Assembly: GCF_042676085.1 (NCBI RefSeq)
Contig: NZ_JBHTKH010000004.1
Coordinates: 280,174-344,173 of the forward strand
Origin: Terrabacter terrigena
GTDB lineage: Bacteria; Actinomycetota; Actinomycetes; Actinomycetales; Dermatophilaceae
Direction of reading: 5' to 3'
DNA: 64,000 nucleotides
Numbering within the stretch: position 1 is the stretch's first letter; every line of letters starts with the position of its first letter. The notes under the pieces were generated by a model. The model was not told the DNA's origin and made no database searches. It was given only the letters and a program-made list of their open reading frames with translations. The position numbers and the translations under genes were made by a program. Positions 42,717 through 50,421 of the stretch are shown here, in pieces.

Positions 42717-43520
42717 TCAGCCGGCGACGTGGGCGGCTGAGGCCAGCCGGCAGAGCTCGGTGAGCAGCTCGGCGACGGCCGGCTCGTCGTCGAGGCGGTA
42801 GCGGGCCGCGGTCGAGCCGGTGCCGACCTTGATCGTGACGTCCTCGGGGCGGGTCATCCGCATGAAGGCGTCCTCGTCGGTGACGTCGTCACCGAGGTAG
42901 ACCCGCGCGGCGGCACCGACGTGGCGGCCGAGGGCCGTGACGGCGGACCCCTTGTCGGCGTGCGACACCGAGAGCTCGAGCACCGACTTGCCCTTGAGCA
43001 CCTTGACGCCGGCGTGGTCGAGCGCGACCCGTCGCGCGTCGGCGATGGCAGCGTCACCGACCTCGCGCGGCAGGCCGCGGACGTGGACGACGACGGCCGC
43101 CGACTTGTACTCGATGCCGGCCCCCGGGTGCGACTGCCTGACGAGCGCCTCGATGTCCGAGCGGAGCTCGGCGAGGGTCCTCTCGTCGTCGGGAGTGACG
43201 GCGGCCGCCTCCATCGCCTCGCGCACCGCGGCGCTCGACGACTCGGCACCGTGGCTGCCGATGAGGACGATCGCCTCGTCGTCGCCGAGACCCGTGAGGG
43301 TGCGGAGCGTCTCGAGGTCGCGGCCCGAGACCACGGCGACGTGGACGTGGGGGAGCGCCGCCAGGGCGCGGAGGGTGTCCATCGTGCCGGGCAGGGGGGC
43401 GACCCGCATGGGGTCGGAATCGAAGGGCGCGAGCACACCGTCGAAGTCGGTCGCCACGAGCAGCGACGAGGCGGCGGCTGCGCGCTCGAGGACCTCGGCG
43501 CTCGGCGCCTCGATGCTCAC
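42717..43520 (-). CDS. otsB: Trehalose-6-phosphate phosphatase
   Basis: The 267-residue HAD phosphatase has motif I VATDFDGVLAPFD (nucleophile Asp), VAVVSGRD, LKGKSVLELSV with KGSAV and motif IV YLGDDVTDEDAF. It dephosphorylates trehalose 6-phosphate made by OtsA. The GTG start overlaps the otsA stop (GTGA), so translation is coupled. Confidence 0.93.
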   Translation of the reverse strand: MSIEAPSAEVLERAAAASSLLVATDFDGVLAPFDSDPMRVAPLPGTMDTLRALAALPHVHVAVVSGRDLETLRTLTGLGDDEAIVLIGSHGAESSSAAVREAMEAAAVTPDDERTLAELRSDIEALVRQSHPGAGIEYKSAAVVVHVRGLPREVGDAAIADARRVALDHAGVKVLKGKSVLELSVSHADKGSAVTALGRHVGAAARVYLGDDVTDEDAFMRMTRPEDVTIKVGTGSTAARYRLDDEPAVAELLTELCRLASAAHVAG

Positions 43521-45052
43521 GAGCGCGACCGGCTGCGCGACGATCCGGACTCCCCTGCGGCCCGGAGCTGCTCGGTGGGGGAGGGCATGAGCGGCGTGTC
43601 CTCGGCGTGCGGGGTCGGCCGGCCGCGCGGGTCGGGGCGGGGCTGCTCGGGGGCGGCGTCGAGCGCGGCGAGGTAGCGGGCCGCCCAGCGCTGGACGTCG
43701 TGGTCGGCGACGCGGCGGCGCAGGGCCTTCATGATGCGCTGCTTGTCCTTGGCCGGGGTGTTGATGGCGCGCAGGATGGTCTGTTTGAGGCCCTCGATGT
43801 CGTGCGGGTTGCACGCGAAGGCCTGGTGCAGCTCGTGCCAGGCCCCGGTGAACTCCGAGAGCACGAGCGCGCCGCCGAGGTCGTGGCGGCACGTGACGTA
43901 CTCCTTGGCGACGAGGTTCATGCCGTCGCGCAATGGCGTCACGAGCATGACGTCGGCCGCCTGGAACAGGGCCGCCATCTCCTCACGCGGGTAGGAGTGG
44001 TGCAGGTAGTGCACCGCGGGGGCGCCGATCTGGCCGAGGTCGCCGTTGATGCGACCGACGGTCTGCTCGATCTCGGCGCGGAGCATCCGGTAGGCCTCGA
44101 CGCGTTCGCGGCTCGGCGTCGCCACCTGCACGAGGGTCACCTCGGGCGGGCCGAGTCGACGCTCGGACAGCAGCTCCTCGTACGCCTTGAGCCGGTGCCG
44201 GATGCCCTTGGTGTAGTCGAGCCGGTCGACGCCGAGCATGAGCACCTTGGGGTTGCCGAGGCTTTCGCGGATCTCGCGGGCGCGGGCCATGACGTCGGGC
44301 CGCTTCGCGAGCTGCTCGAGGCCCTGGAAGTCGACGGAGATCGGGATCGCCGCTGCGCGGACCTGGCGCTGGGTGCCCTCGACGGTGACACGGTCGCGCT
44401 TCGTGGGGGCGCCGAGCAGCTGCCGGCAGGCGCGCACGAAGTTGCGGGCGTCGGCCTGACGCTGGAAGCCGAGGAAGTCGGCGCCGAGCAGGCCCTCGAG
44501 CAGCTGTGCGCGCCAGGGCAGCTGGGCGAAGAGCTCGACGGGCGGGAACGGGATGTGGTTGAACCAGCCGATGCGCACGTCGGGGCGCAGCTGGCGCACG
44601 AGCATCGGGACGAGCTGCAGCTGGTAGTCCTGCACCCAGACGCGGGCGCCCTCGGCGGCCACCTCGGCGATGGCTCGCGCGAACCGCTCGTTGACGGCGC
44701 GGTAGGCGGCCCACCACTCGCGGTGGAACGTCGCCGGCACGATGACGTCGTGGTAGATCGGCCACAGGGTGTCGTTGGAGAAGCCCTCGTAGTAGTCGCG
44801 GATCTCGTCGGCCGACAGCGCCACCGGGTGCAGGTGGATGCCGTCCTCGTCGAACGGGTCGGGTGCCTCGCCCGCGTCGCCGGCCCATCCGACCCAGGCG
44901 CCGGGCTGGCTGCGCATGACGGACTCCATCGCGGTCACGAGGCCGCCGGGGCTGCGTCGCCACTCGACTTCCCCGTCGTCGGTGACGACCTTGTCGACAG
45001 GCAGCCTGTTCGCGGCCACGACGAGGTCGAAGGTCGGTCGTTCGGACGGCAC
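43517..45052 (-). CDS. otsA: Trehalose-6-phosphate synthase
   Basis: The 511-residue GT20 enzyme transfers glucose from UDP- or ADP-glucose to glucose 6-phosphate. It shows ANRLPV, WVGWAGD, WVQDYQLQLVPMLVR, IPFPPVELF, GVDRLDYTKGI and RDGMNLVAKEYV. A low-complexity tail (GESGSSRSRSRS) ends the protein. The GTG start follows AGGAG at nine bases. Proximity to the maltose locus fits glucose storage as trehalose. Confidence 0.95.
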   Translation of the reverse strand: MPSERPTFDLVVAANRLPVDKVVTDDGEVEWRRSPGGLVTAMESVMRSQPGAWVGWAGDAGEAPDPFDEDGIHLHPVALSADEIRDYYEGFSNDTLWPIYHDVIVPATFHREWWAAYRAVNERFARAIAEVAAEGARVWVQDYQLQLVPMLVRQLRPDVRIGWFNHIPFPPVELFAQLPWRAQLLEGLLGADFLGFQRQADARNFVRACRQLLGAPTKRDRVTVEGTQRQVRAAAIPISVDFQGLEQLAKRPDVMARAREIRESLGNPKVLMLGVDRLDYTKGIRHRLKAYEELLSERRLGPPEVTLVQVATPSRERVEAYRMLRAEIEQTVGRINGDLGQIGAPAVHYLHHSYPREEMAALFQAADVMLVTPLRDGMNLVAKEYVTCRHDLGGALVLSEFTGAWHELHQAFACNPHDIEGLKQTILRAINTPAKDKQRIMKALRRRVADHDVQRWAARYLAALDAAPEQPRPDPRGRPTPHAEDTPLMPSPTEQLRAAGESGSSRSRSRS

Positions 45053-45260
45053 CCAATCAGCTCCTGCAGTTCGAAGGGGACTCGACCCGGCCCACGCCGA
45101 GGTCGCGGGCGGGGCCCGAGGCGAGGTGGACCGCGATCGGTCTCACTCTAACGACGGAACGGTGGCGCCTGATGCGGTCCCGCTCTAGGGTCGAGTCAGG
45201 GCATCTCTGGTGGACGCATTCAGGCCGCCGAGGGCATCGCGCCGAGGTGAAGGAGTCGCC

Positions 45261-45692
45261 GTGAAGATTTCCGACGTGCTGCGCAACAAGGGCAACGAGG
45301 TCATCACCATCAAGCCGGACGAGACGGTGGCCACGCTGCTAGCCCTGCTGGACGAGCACCGCATCGGTGCCGTCGTCGTGAGCACCGACGGCGGGTCCGT
45401 CGACGGCATCGTCAGCGAGCGCGACATCGTGCGACACCTGCACGCCACCGGCCCGGGCATCCTCCAGTCGCCCGTCTCGCAGATCATGACGAGCGACGTC
45501 ACCACCGGCCACGCGAGCGACGACATCGCCGACCTCGCCGGCACCATGACCGAGATGAGGGTGCGCCACGTCCCCATCGTCGACGCCGACGGGCGCCTCG
45601 CCGCGATCGTCAGCATCGGCGACATCGTCAAGCACCGGCTCTCCGAGCTGCAGTCGGAGCGCGATCAGCTGCGCGACTACATCACCAGCTGA
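45261..45692 (+). CDS. CBS-domain pair protein
   Basis: The 143-residue protein is a Bateman module: two CBS domains (about 10-65 and 75-130; HRIGAVVVSTDGGSVDGIVSERDIVRHL and MRVRHVPIVDADGRLAAIVSIGDIVKHRL). Such stand-alone pairs bind adenine nucleotides or NAD and regulate partners; the partner is unknown. GAAGGAG precedes the GTG. Confidence 0.88.
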   Translation: MKISDVLRNKGNEVITIKPDETVATLLALLDEHRIGAVVVSTDGGSVDGIVSERDIVRHLHATGPGILQSPVSQIMTSDVTTGHASDDIADLAGTMTEMRVRHVPIVDADGRLAAIVSIGDIVKHRLSELQSERDQLRDYITS

Positions 45693-45817
45693 CACCGGCC
45701 GCCCGACCGTTCCACACCCGTGGCCGGGCGCCCGGCACAGAACGGACGAAGCAGGACAACCGCGGCACGCTGTCGCGGGGTTCCGGCGTCCACGGGTTGG
45801 TCGCATACCGTAGGGGC

Positions 45818-47650
45818 ATGACTGCGTACGACCGGACCGAGCGGGTGCCCAGCCCGCGCACCGGCGCACGCACCGGTGGTGTACCGATGGGGCCGCCCGG
45901 GGGGTCGGGCTCCGCCCAGCGCATCGGACCGTACCGCCTCATCGAGGAGATCGGCGAGGGGGGCATGGGGGTCGTGCACCTCGCCCTCGACCCCCGCGGC
46001 CGCGCCGTCGCGATCAAGGTGCTGCGGGCGCACGTCGCCCACGACGCAGATGCCCGCCAGCGCCTGGCTCGCGAGGTCGAGACCCTCTCGCGCATCCGCG
46101 ACGCCCGCGTCGCCAGCGTCATCGACGCCGACGTCATGGCACCCCGGCCCTACATCGTCACCCGCTACGTGCCCGGCCCCGCCCTCGACGAGGTCGTCGA
46201 GGACCACGGCCCCATGGAGCCGGCCCAGCTCGTGCGGGTGGCCCGCGGCATCGCTGAGGCGGTCCGCTCCATCCACGCGTGCGGCGTCGTGCACCGCGAC
46301 ATCAAGCCCGGCAACGTCCTCATCGAGGACGGTGAGCCGGTGCTCATCGACTTCGGGATCGCGCACCTCCAGGACGACGTGCGCCACACGGTGGGCGGCC
46401 TCGTCATGGGCACGCCCGGCTACCTCTCGCCCGAGCTCGTCGAGGGTGCCGCGATCACCGACGCCACCGACTGGTGGGGCTGGGCCGCCACGATCACGTA
46501 TGCCGCGTCGGGCCGCCCGCCGTTCGGCCGCGCCCGCATGGACGCCGTCCTCACCCGCGTCCGCGCCGGCGACGTCGACCTCGACGGTGTCGACCCACGC
46601 CTCGTCCCGCTGCTCCGCGCGTCGCTCTCACCCGACCCGGCTCGTCGCCCCCACGCCGACGACGTGCTCTCGGCGCTCGAGCTGTATGCCGCCGGGCGCG
46701 CCGCGACGGTTCCCACGCCGAGCGGCGGGCCCTGGGATGCCGGCTCGTCCGGTGCGGCGCCCGCCGGCCCCGGCGACACGCAGGTCGTCCAAGGCCGCAG
46801 CACCGCCGTCATGCCGCCCGTCAGCGCCACGGCGGTCCAGCCGGTCGGCGAGCCGGCGCGTTGGGCGCCACCCCCGACGGGCGCGCCGGCAGCGGCACCC
46901 GGTCAGGCGGCATACGCAGGCAGGTGGGACGACGAACCCGACGGCGACTGGGGCGGCGCGGAGGCGTACGACGAGCGCCACGGACGCGTCGGCGACGAGG
47001 ACCACTGGGGCGACGACGACTGGGACGGCGATGACGAGCTCGTCGAGCGCGAGGGCGACCCCCGCATCGGGATGCCCATGCGCAGCGGGCTGCTCGCCGC
47101 CGTGGCGCTCGCCTGGACCGGGGCGCTGATGGCGTGGCCCGGCATGGCCCTCGTCGCCCTCGTCGCGCTCTCGGTGCTCGCACGGGCCACCGACCGCTCC
47201 GTCACGGCGCTCGTGCTGCGCCGCTACGACTACGGCAGGCGGCGCAGCGACGTGCCCTTCGCCGTCGTCTCCAGCCCGTGGCACCTCGTCGTCGGCGCCG
47301 TGGCCACGGTCGTCGGGCTCCTGCTCCCCGCCGCAGTGGCCCTCGCGAGCATCTACGCCGTGGCGCTGATGCTCGCCGGCACGCAGGGCACCGAGCTCGG
47401 TCCCGGCGCGCCCGTCACGCTCGCCGTGGGCGCGGTGGCCGGTCTGCTCGTGCTCTGGTGGGGGCCGGGTGGGGCGTCGCTGCGCCGCGGGTCGCGCTCG
47501 ATGGCGCGCCGGCTCGTGCCCGCGGGCATCGCCAACCAGGTCGTCACCCTGGTGCTCGCGGTCGCCGGAATCGTCGTGGCGCTCGTCGCGCTCCAGCACG
47601 GCGACAGCCTGACGTGGGCGCCCTTCGCGGGAAACCCGCTCGGCCGCTGA
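45818..47650 (+). CDS. PknB-type Ser/Thr protein kinase with polytopic C-terminus
   Basis: The 610-residue kinase has a Hanks domain (about 38-290) with GEGGMGVVHLA, VAIKVL, HRDIKPGNVLI, DFGIAHL and GTPGYLSPE, so it should be active. A long Pro/Asp-rich linker follows, then about five membrane helices (from residue 425), rather than the usual single helix and PASTA repeats. The signal sensed is unknown. TACCGT lies six bases before the ATG. Confidence 0.9.
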   Translation: MTAYDRTERVPSPRTGARTGGVPMGPPGGSGSAQRIGPYRLIEEIGEGGMGVVHLALDPRGRAVAIKVLRAHVAHDADARQRLAREVETLSRIRDARVASVIDADVMAPRPYIVTRYVPGPALDEVVEDHGPMEPAQLVRVARGIAEAVRSIHACGVVHRDIKPGNVLIEDGEPVLIDFGIAHLQDDVRHTVGGLVMGTPGYLSPELVEGAAITDATDWWGWAATITYAASGRPPFGRARMDAVLTRVRAGDVDLDGVDPRLVPLLRASLSPDPARRPHADDVLSALELYAAGRAATVPTPSGGPWDAGSSGAAPAGPGDTQVVQGRSTAVMPPVSATAVQPVGEPARWAPPPTGAPAAAPGQAAYAGRWDDEPDGDWGGAEAYDERHGRVGDEDHWGDDDWDGDDELVEREGDPRIGMPMRSGLLAAVALAWTGALMAWPGMALVALVALSVLARATDRSVTALVLRRYDYGRRRSDVPFAVVSSPWHLVVGAVATVVGLLLPAAVALASIYAVALMLAGTQGTELGPGAPVTLAVGAVAGLLVLWWGPGGASLRRGSRSMARRLVPAGIANQVVTLVLAVAGIVVALVALQHGDSLTWAPFAGNPLGR

Positions 47651-47754
47651 GGCGGCGTCACCCCTTTCAGGGTGCTGCCCGGTCGCTTGCCCGTGTACCT
47701 CATCGGGCCACCGATCCGGATCAAGAAAAGATCACGGAAGTGTCTCGACATGTC

Positions 47755-47783
47755 TTGTGCGGCCCTCCGTCGTCACGTACCGT
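47755..47783 (+). promoter_or_regulatory. Promoter of the riboswitch-controlled Rpf-like gene
   Basis: TTGTGC (47755-47760) and TACCGT (47778-47783) are separated by 17 bp, giving a leader of about 335 bases that contains the c-di-AMP riboswitch. Confidence 0.6.
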
Positions 47784-47917
47784 CGTTGCTCGGCGGCCCC
47801 GGCTCTCGGGTCGGACTGGGGGTCTCACCACTCGACCCCGGGCCGCCTCTGCGCGTCCGGCTCCACACGAACGCTTCCACAACTTCACATGGCACCCATC
47901 AATATCCGTTCCCTGAG

Positions 47918-48115
47918 CGCGCCGAGCCTCGCCAGCCAGGGATGTAGCCCACACCCGTGGGCCGGGCGAGGACGGGGGACCCAGTGTGGCCAGTGAGTGC
48001 ATGTGCGATCCAGCGCATGACAAGAGGACGAGATCTGGCCTTGGGGTGAGGTCGCGCGAGCGACGGGGCACCTGACGCCCTAACCCGACAGCTAACCCCG
48101 CAGGCGCGCGTCAGG
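47918..48115 (+). ncRNA. ydaO/yuaA c-di-AMP riboswitch
   Basis: The leader shows conserved ydaO-yuaA blocks: CCAGGGATGTAGCC, a GGGGGACCCA block, TTGGGGTGA with GGGGCACCTG, and CCCTAACCCGACAGCTAACC followed by CGCAGGCG. CCTGACGC (48071-48078) pairs with GCGTCAGG (48108-48115), closing a stem just before AGGAAGGA, the ribosome site. In actinomycetes this riboswitch binds c-di-AMP and turns off cell-wall hydrolase genes such as rpf. Outer boundaries are approximate. Confidence 0.92.
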
Positions 48116-48127
48116 AAGGAAGCACTC

Positions 48128-48772
48128 ATGCAGTACCTGTCCAAGCACGCTGCCGCCAAGAAGGTGTCGGTCAAGCAGCGCATCGCAGGAGTCGGGATCG
48201 CCGGAGCCGCCACCATCGTCGGTGGCATCACGACCGCGGGGTCGGCCAAGGCCGCCACCGTCTGGGACCGCGTCGCCGCGTGCGAGTCGAGCGGCAACTG
48301 GTCCATCAACACGGGCAACGGCTTCTACGGAGGCCTCCAGTTCGTCCAGAGCACGTGGGTCGGCTACGGCGGCCGCGCCTTCGCCCCGCGCGCCGACCTC
48401 GCCACCAAGGCGGAGCAGATCGCGATCGCGCAGCGCGTGCTCGCGTCGCAGGGCCCGGGCGCCTGGCCCGTGTGCTCGAAGCGTGCCGGCCTCACGCGCG
48501 CCAACGGCGGAGCCACCACGGCGCCGGTGTCGCGCTCCACGGTGCGCAAGCCGGTCGTGACGAAGAAGGTCGTCAAGAAGAAGACGTACGCCAAGCCGGC
48601 CGCGACCGCCGCCAAGGGCGCCCGCATCACCGTGCGCAGCGGCGACTCGCTCGGGAAGATCGCCGCGCGCTACCACGTCGCCGGCGGCTGGAAGGCCCTC
48701 TGGAGGGCCAACGCCGCGCGCGTCTCCAACCCGAACCTGATCTTCGTGGGCCAGGTACTGCGTCTGCCCTGA
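48128..48772 (+). CDS. Resuscitation-promoting-factor-like transglycosylase with LysM
   Basis: The 214-residue exported protein has a signal peptide (cleavage near AGSAKA, residue 43), a transglycosylase-like Rpf domain (about 44-120: WDRVAACESSGNWSINTGNGFYGGLQF with catalytic Glu, and CSKRAGLTR) and a C-terminal LysM (about 160-214: ITVRSGDSLGKIAARY). It should cut peptidoglycan during growth or resuscitation. AGGAAGGAAG precedes the ATG, directly after the riboswitch. Confidence 0.93.
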   Translation: MQYLSKHAAAKKVSVKQRIAGVGIAGAATIVGGITTAGSAKAATVWDRVAACESSGNWSINTGNGFYGGLQFVQSTWVGYGGRAFAPRADLATKAEQIAIAQRVLASQGPGAWPVCSKRAGLTRANGGATTAPVSRSTVRKPVVTKKVVKKKTYAKPAATAAKGARITVRSGDSLGKIAARYHVAGGWKALWRANAARVSNPNLIFVGQVLRLP

Positions 48773-48792
48773 GTAACTGGTAGAACTGAGCC

Positions 48793-48840
48793 GGACGGCC
48801 TCGCGCGACCAACCCCTGGGTCGCGCGGGGCCGTCCTTCT
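48793..48840 (+). terminator. Rho-independent terminator after the Rpf-like gene
   Basis: An 18-bp stem (48793-48810 with 48819-48836) is followed by ttcttt, the clearest intrinsic terminator in the window. Confidence 0.9.
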
Positions 48841-48902
48841 TTGGGCGTATGCCGTCCCCCTCGGTTACGCTTTCGCCCGTCCGCGCACGTGGCGCGGGCA
48901 GT

Positions 48903-48975
48903 GCTGGCGTGGCGCAATTGGCAGCGCACCTGTCTTGTAAACAGGTGGTTGGGGGTTCGAGTCCCCCCGCCAGCT
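48903..48975 (+). tRNA. tRNA-Thr (anticodon TGT)
   Basis: The acceptor stem GCTGGCG/CGCCAGC, D arm GCGC-aattggca-GCGC, anticodon arm CCTGT-cttgtaa-ACAGG with TGT at 48936-48938, and T arm GGGGG-ttcgagt-CCCCC form a complete cloverleaf. The discriminator is T and no CCA is encoded. Its 3' half is the attachment site of the element that follows; the gene stays intact. Confidence 0.97.
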
Positions 48976-48977
48976 CT
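48939..48977 (+). repeat. attL: Left attachment site (within tRNA-Thr)
   Basis: The 39-bp core runs from the anticodon stem (aaacaggtgg) to two bases past the discriminator and is identical to 60341-60379. Confidence 0.92.
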
Positions 48978-49019
48978 CTGACCTGCGAATACGTGGCGCG
49001 CACCGCGTACATGGCCGCC

Positions 49020-50219
49020 TCACCCACCGCTTTGCCCACCTTTTTCGGCCGTCGCGAGGCCACGGAGAGGGTCCACCGCCTCGAGCGCGGCCAGCACCCG
49101 AGGGTCGACAAGGCCGCGGCCCAGGTAGACGTCCTGGGCCATCGAGACGCGCGTGTGGCCCAGCTGGTCGGCGATCATCCGGCCCGTGGCGCCCATCTCG
49201 TCGAGGACGGTTGCCGTCGTCTTGCGCCAGGCGTGTGCCGTCACCCATTCCAGGCCGACCGCCTCACGGGCTTCCTTAAGGAACCGACTGACATTCCGGG
49301 GGTCCCGGAACTCGCCGTCGATCGTGCCGAACACCGGGCGGCTCGGGTCGTAGAGGGTTTGCGCTCGGCGGCGCAGCATCGCGATGCACCAGCCGGGGAG
49401 CAGGAGGCTGCGCTGGCCGGCGTCCGACTTGGTGCCCTTCCGGATCAGCCCTCGTCCGGTGACGCGAATGAGCGTCGACGACACGGTGACCGTCGAGGTG
49501 TCGAAGTCGATCTCGGACCAGATCACGGCCAGTGCCTCGCCGATGCGGAGACCTGTTGCCAGGAGGAACGCGGACAGGTCCAGGATGTCCCGCTCCATCG
49601 CCTTCCTGTCGGCCGCCACCCCGACGAACCACTGCGTCCGCTCGGCGACGGTCAGAGCTCGCGGCTGACGCTTCGGCCTCGATCGCAGACGCTCGACGTC
49701 TCGGGCCGGGTTGACCGGTACGGCGCCGTGGCGAACGGCGCGGCCCATCACTCCCGAGACGATGGAGCGACACGTCCGCGCAGTCGCTGCCCCGACCGAC
49801 GTGTGAAGGTCGACGATGACGCGGTTCACGGCCGGTGTCGTCACCTGTCCCAGGCGCAGGCCGCCCAACGCCGGCAGGACGTGACCGTCCAAGGCGCGCA
49901 TGTACGTCTCCAAGGTCCCCGCGGAGCGCTGGCCACTCTCCACCAACCGTGCGATCTCACCCAGCCAGTCCCGGGCGGCCGCATCGAACGTGTCCTGGCG
50001 CGTCAGACCACCGTCGCCGGCCGACCGTGCGAGCTCCTCGAGCGCTTCCGTGAGCGACTCGACCGCAGCTCTACGTGTCTTACCGATGCGCTCGACGACG
50101 CGGACCCGCCCATCCTGACCACGAAGTCGGGCCCGGGCGCGGTGACGGATCGGGCTGGCCGACACCCGGGCTGTCGAGATCTCACCCCACTCGCCTGGCT
50201 TCAGGCGCTCACGAGGCAT
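49020..50219 (-). CDS. int: Tyrosine-recombinase integrase
   Basis: The 399-residue integrase has an Arg-rich arm-binding N-terminus, a SAM-like core-binding domain (about 75-170) and a catalytic domain with Arg in ATGLRIGEAL, HAWRK (H-x-x-R), LGH and Tyr in DVYLGRG. It resembles AICE integrases that use tRNA genes. The gene ends 43 bp from the attL core, the usual position. It is read towards the tRNA, and xis and rep lie upstream on the same strand. Confidence 0.95.
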   Translation of the reverse strand: MPRERLKPGEWGEISTARVSASPIRHRARARLRGQDGRVRVVERIGKTRRAAVESLTEALEELARSAGDGGLTRQDTFDAAARDWLGEIARLVESGQRSAGTLETYMRALDGHVLPALGGLRLGQVTTPAVNRVIVDLHTSVGAATARTCRSIVSGVMGRAVRHGAVPVNPARDVERLRSRPKRQPRALTVAERTQWFVGVAADRKAMERDILDLSAFLLATGLRIGEALAVIWSEIDFDTSTVTVSSTLIRVTGRGLIRKGTKSDAGQRSLLLPGWCIAMLRRRAQTLYDPSRPVFGTIDGEFRDPRNVSRFLKEAREAVGLEWVTAHAWRKTTATVLDEMGATGRMIADQLGHTRVSMAQDVYLGRGLVDPRVLAALEAVDPLRGLATAEKGGQSGG

Positions 50220-50220
50220 C

Positions 50221-50406
50221 TCACGCCGCCGTCTGCTCGTCGAGCCAGCGCTCGACGTCCTCTGGCCGGTAGCGCAGGTGGCGCCCCACCTTGACGGCCC
50301 GCGGTCCGCGCTTGCGCATCCTCCAGTCGTAGAGGGTCTGGACCGGGACCCCTAGGTACTCCGCAACCTCCGCCACCTTGAGCAGCGGAACAAATGTCGT
50401 CTTCAC
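50221..50406 (-). CDS. xis: Excisionase, MerR-like helix-turn-helix
   Basis: The 61-residue protein has a winged-helix excisionase fold (LLKVAEVAEYLGVPVQTLYDWRMRKRGP and VGRHLRYRPEDVERWLDE). It bends att DNA to direct excision by Int. The int ATG starts one base after its stop, so the two are coupled. Confidence 0.93.
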   Translation of the reverse strand: MKTTFVPLLKVAEVAEYLGVPVQTLYDWRMRKRGPRAVKVGRHLRYRPEDVERWLDEQTAA

Positions 50407-50421
50407 TTCAATCTGCCTCTC

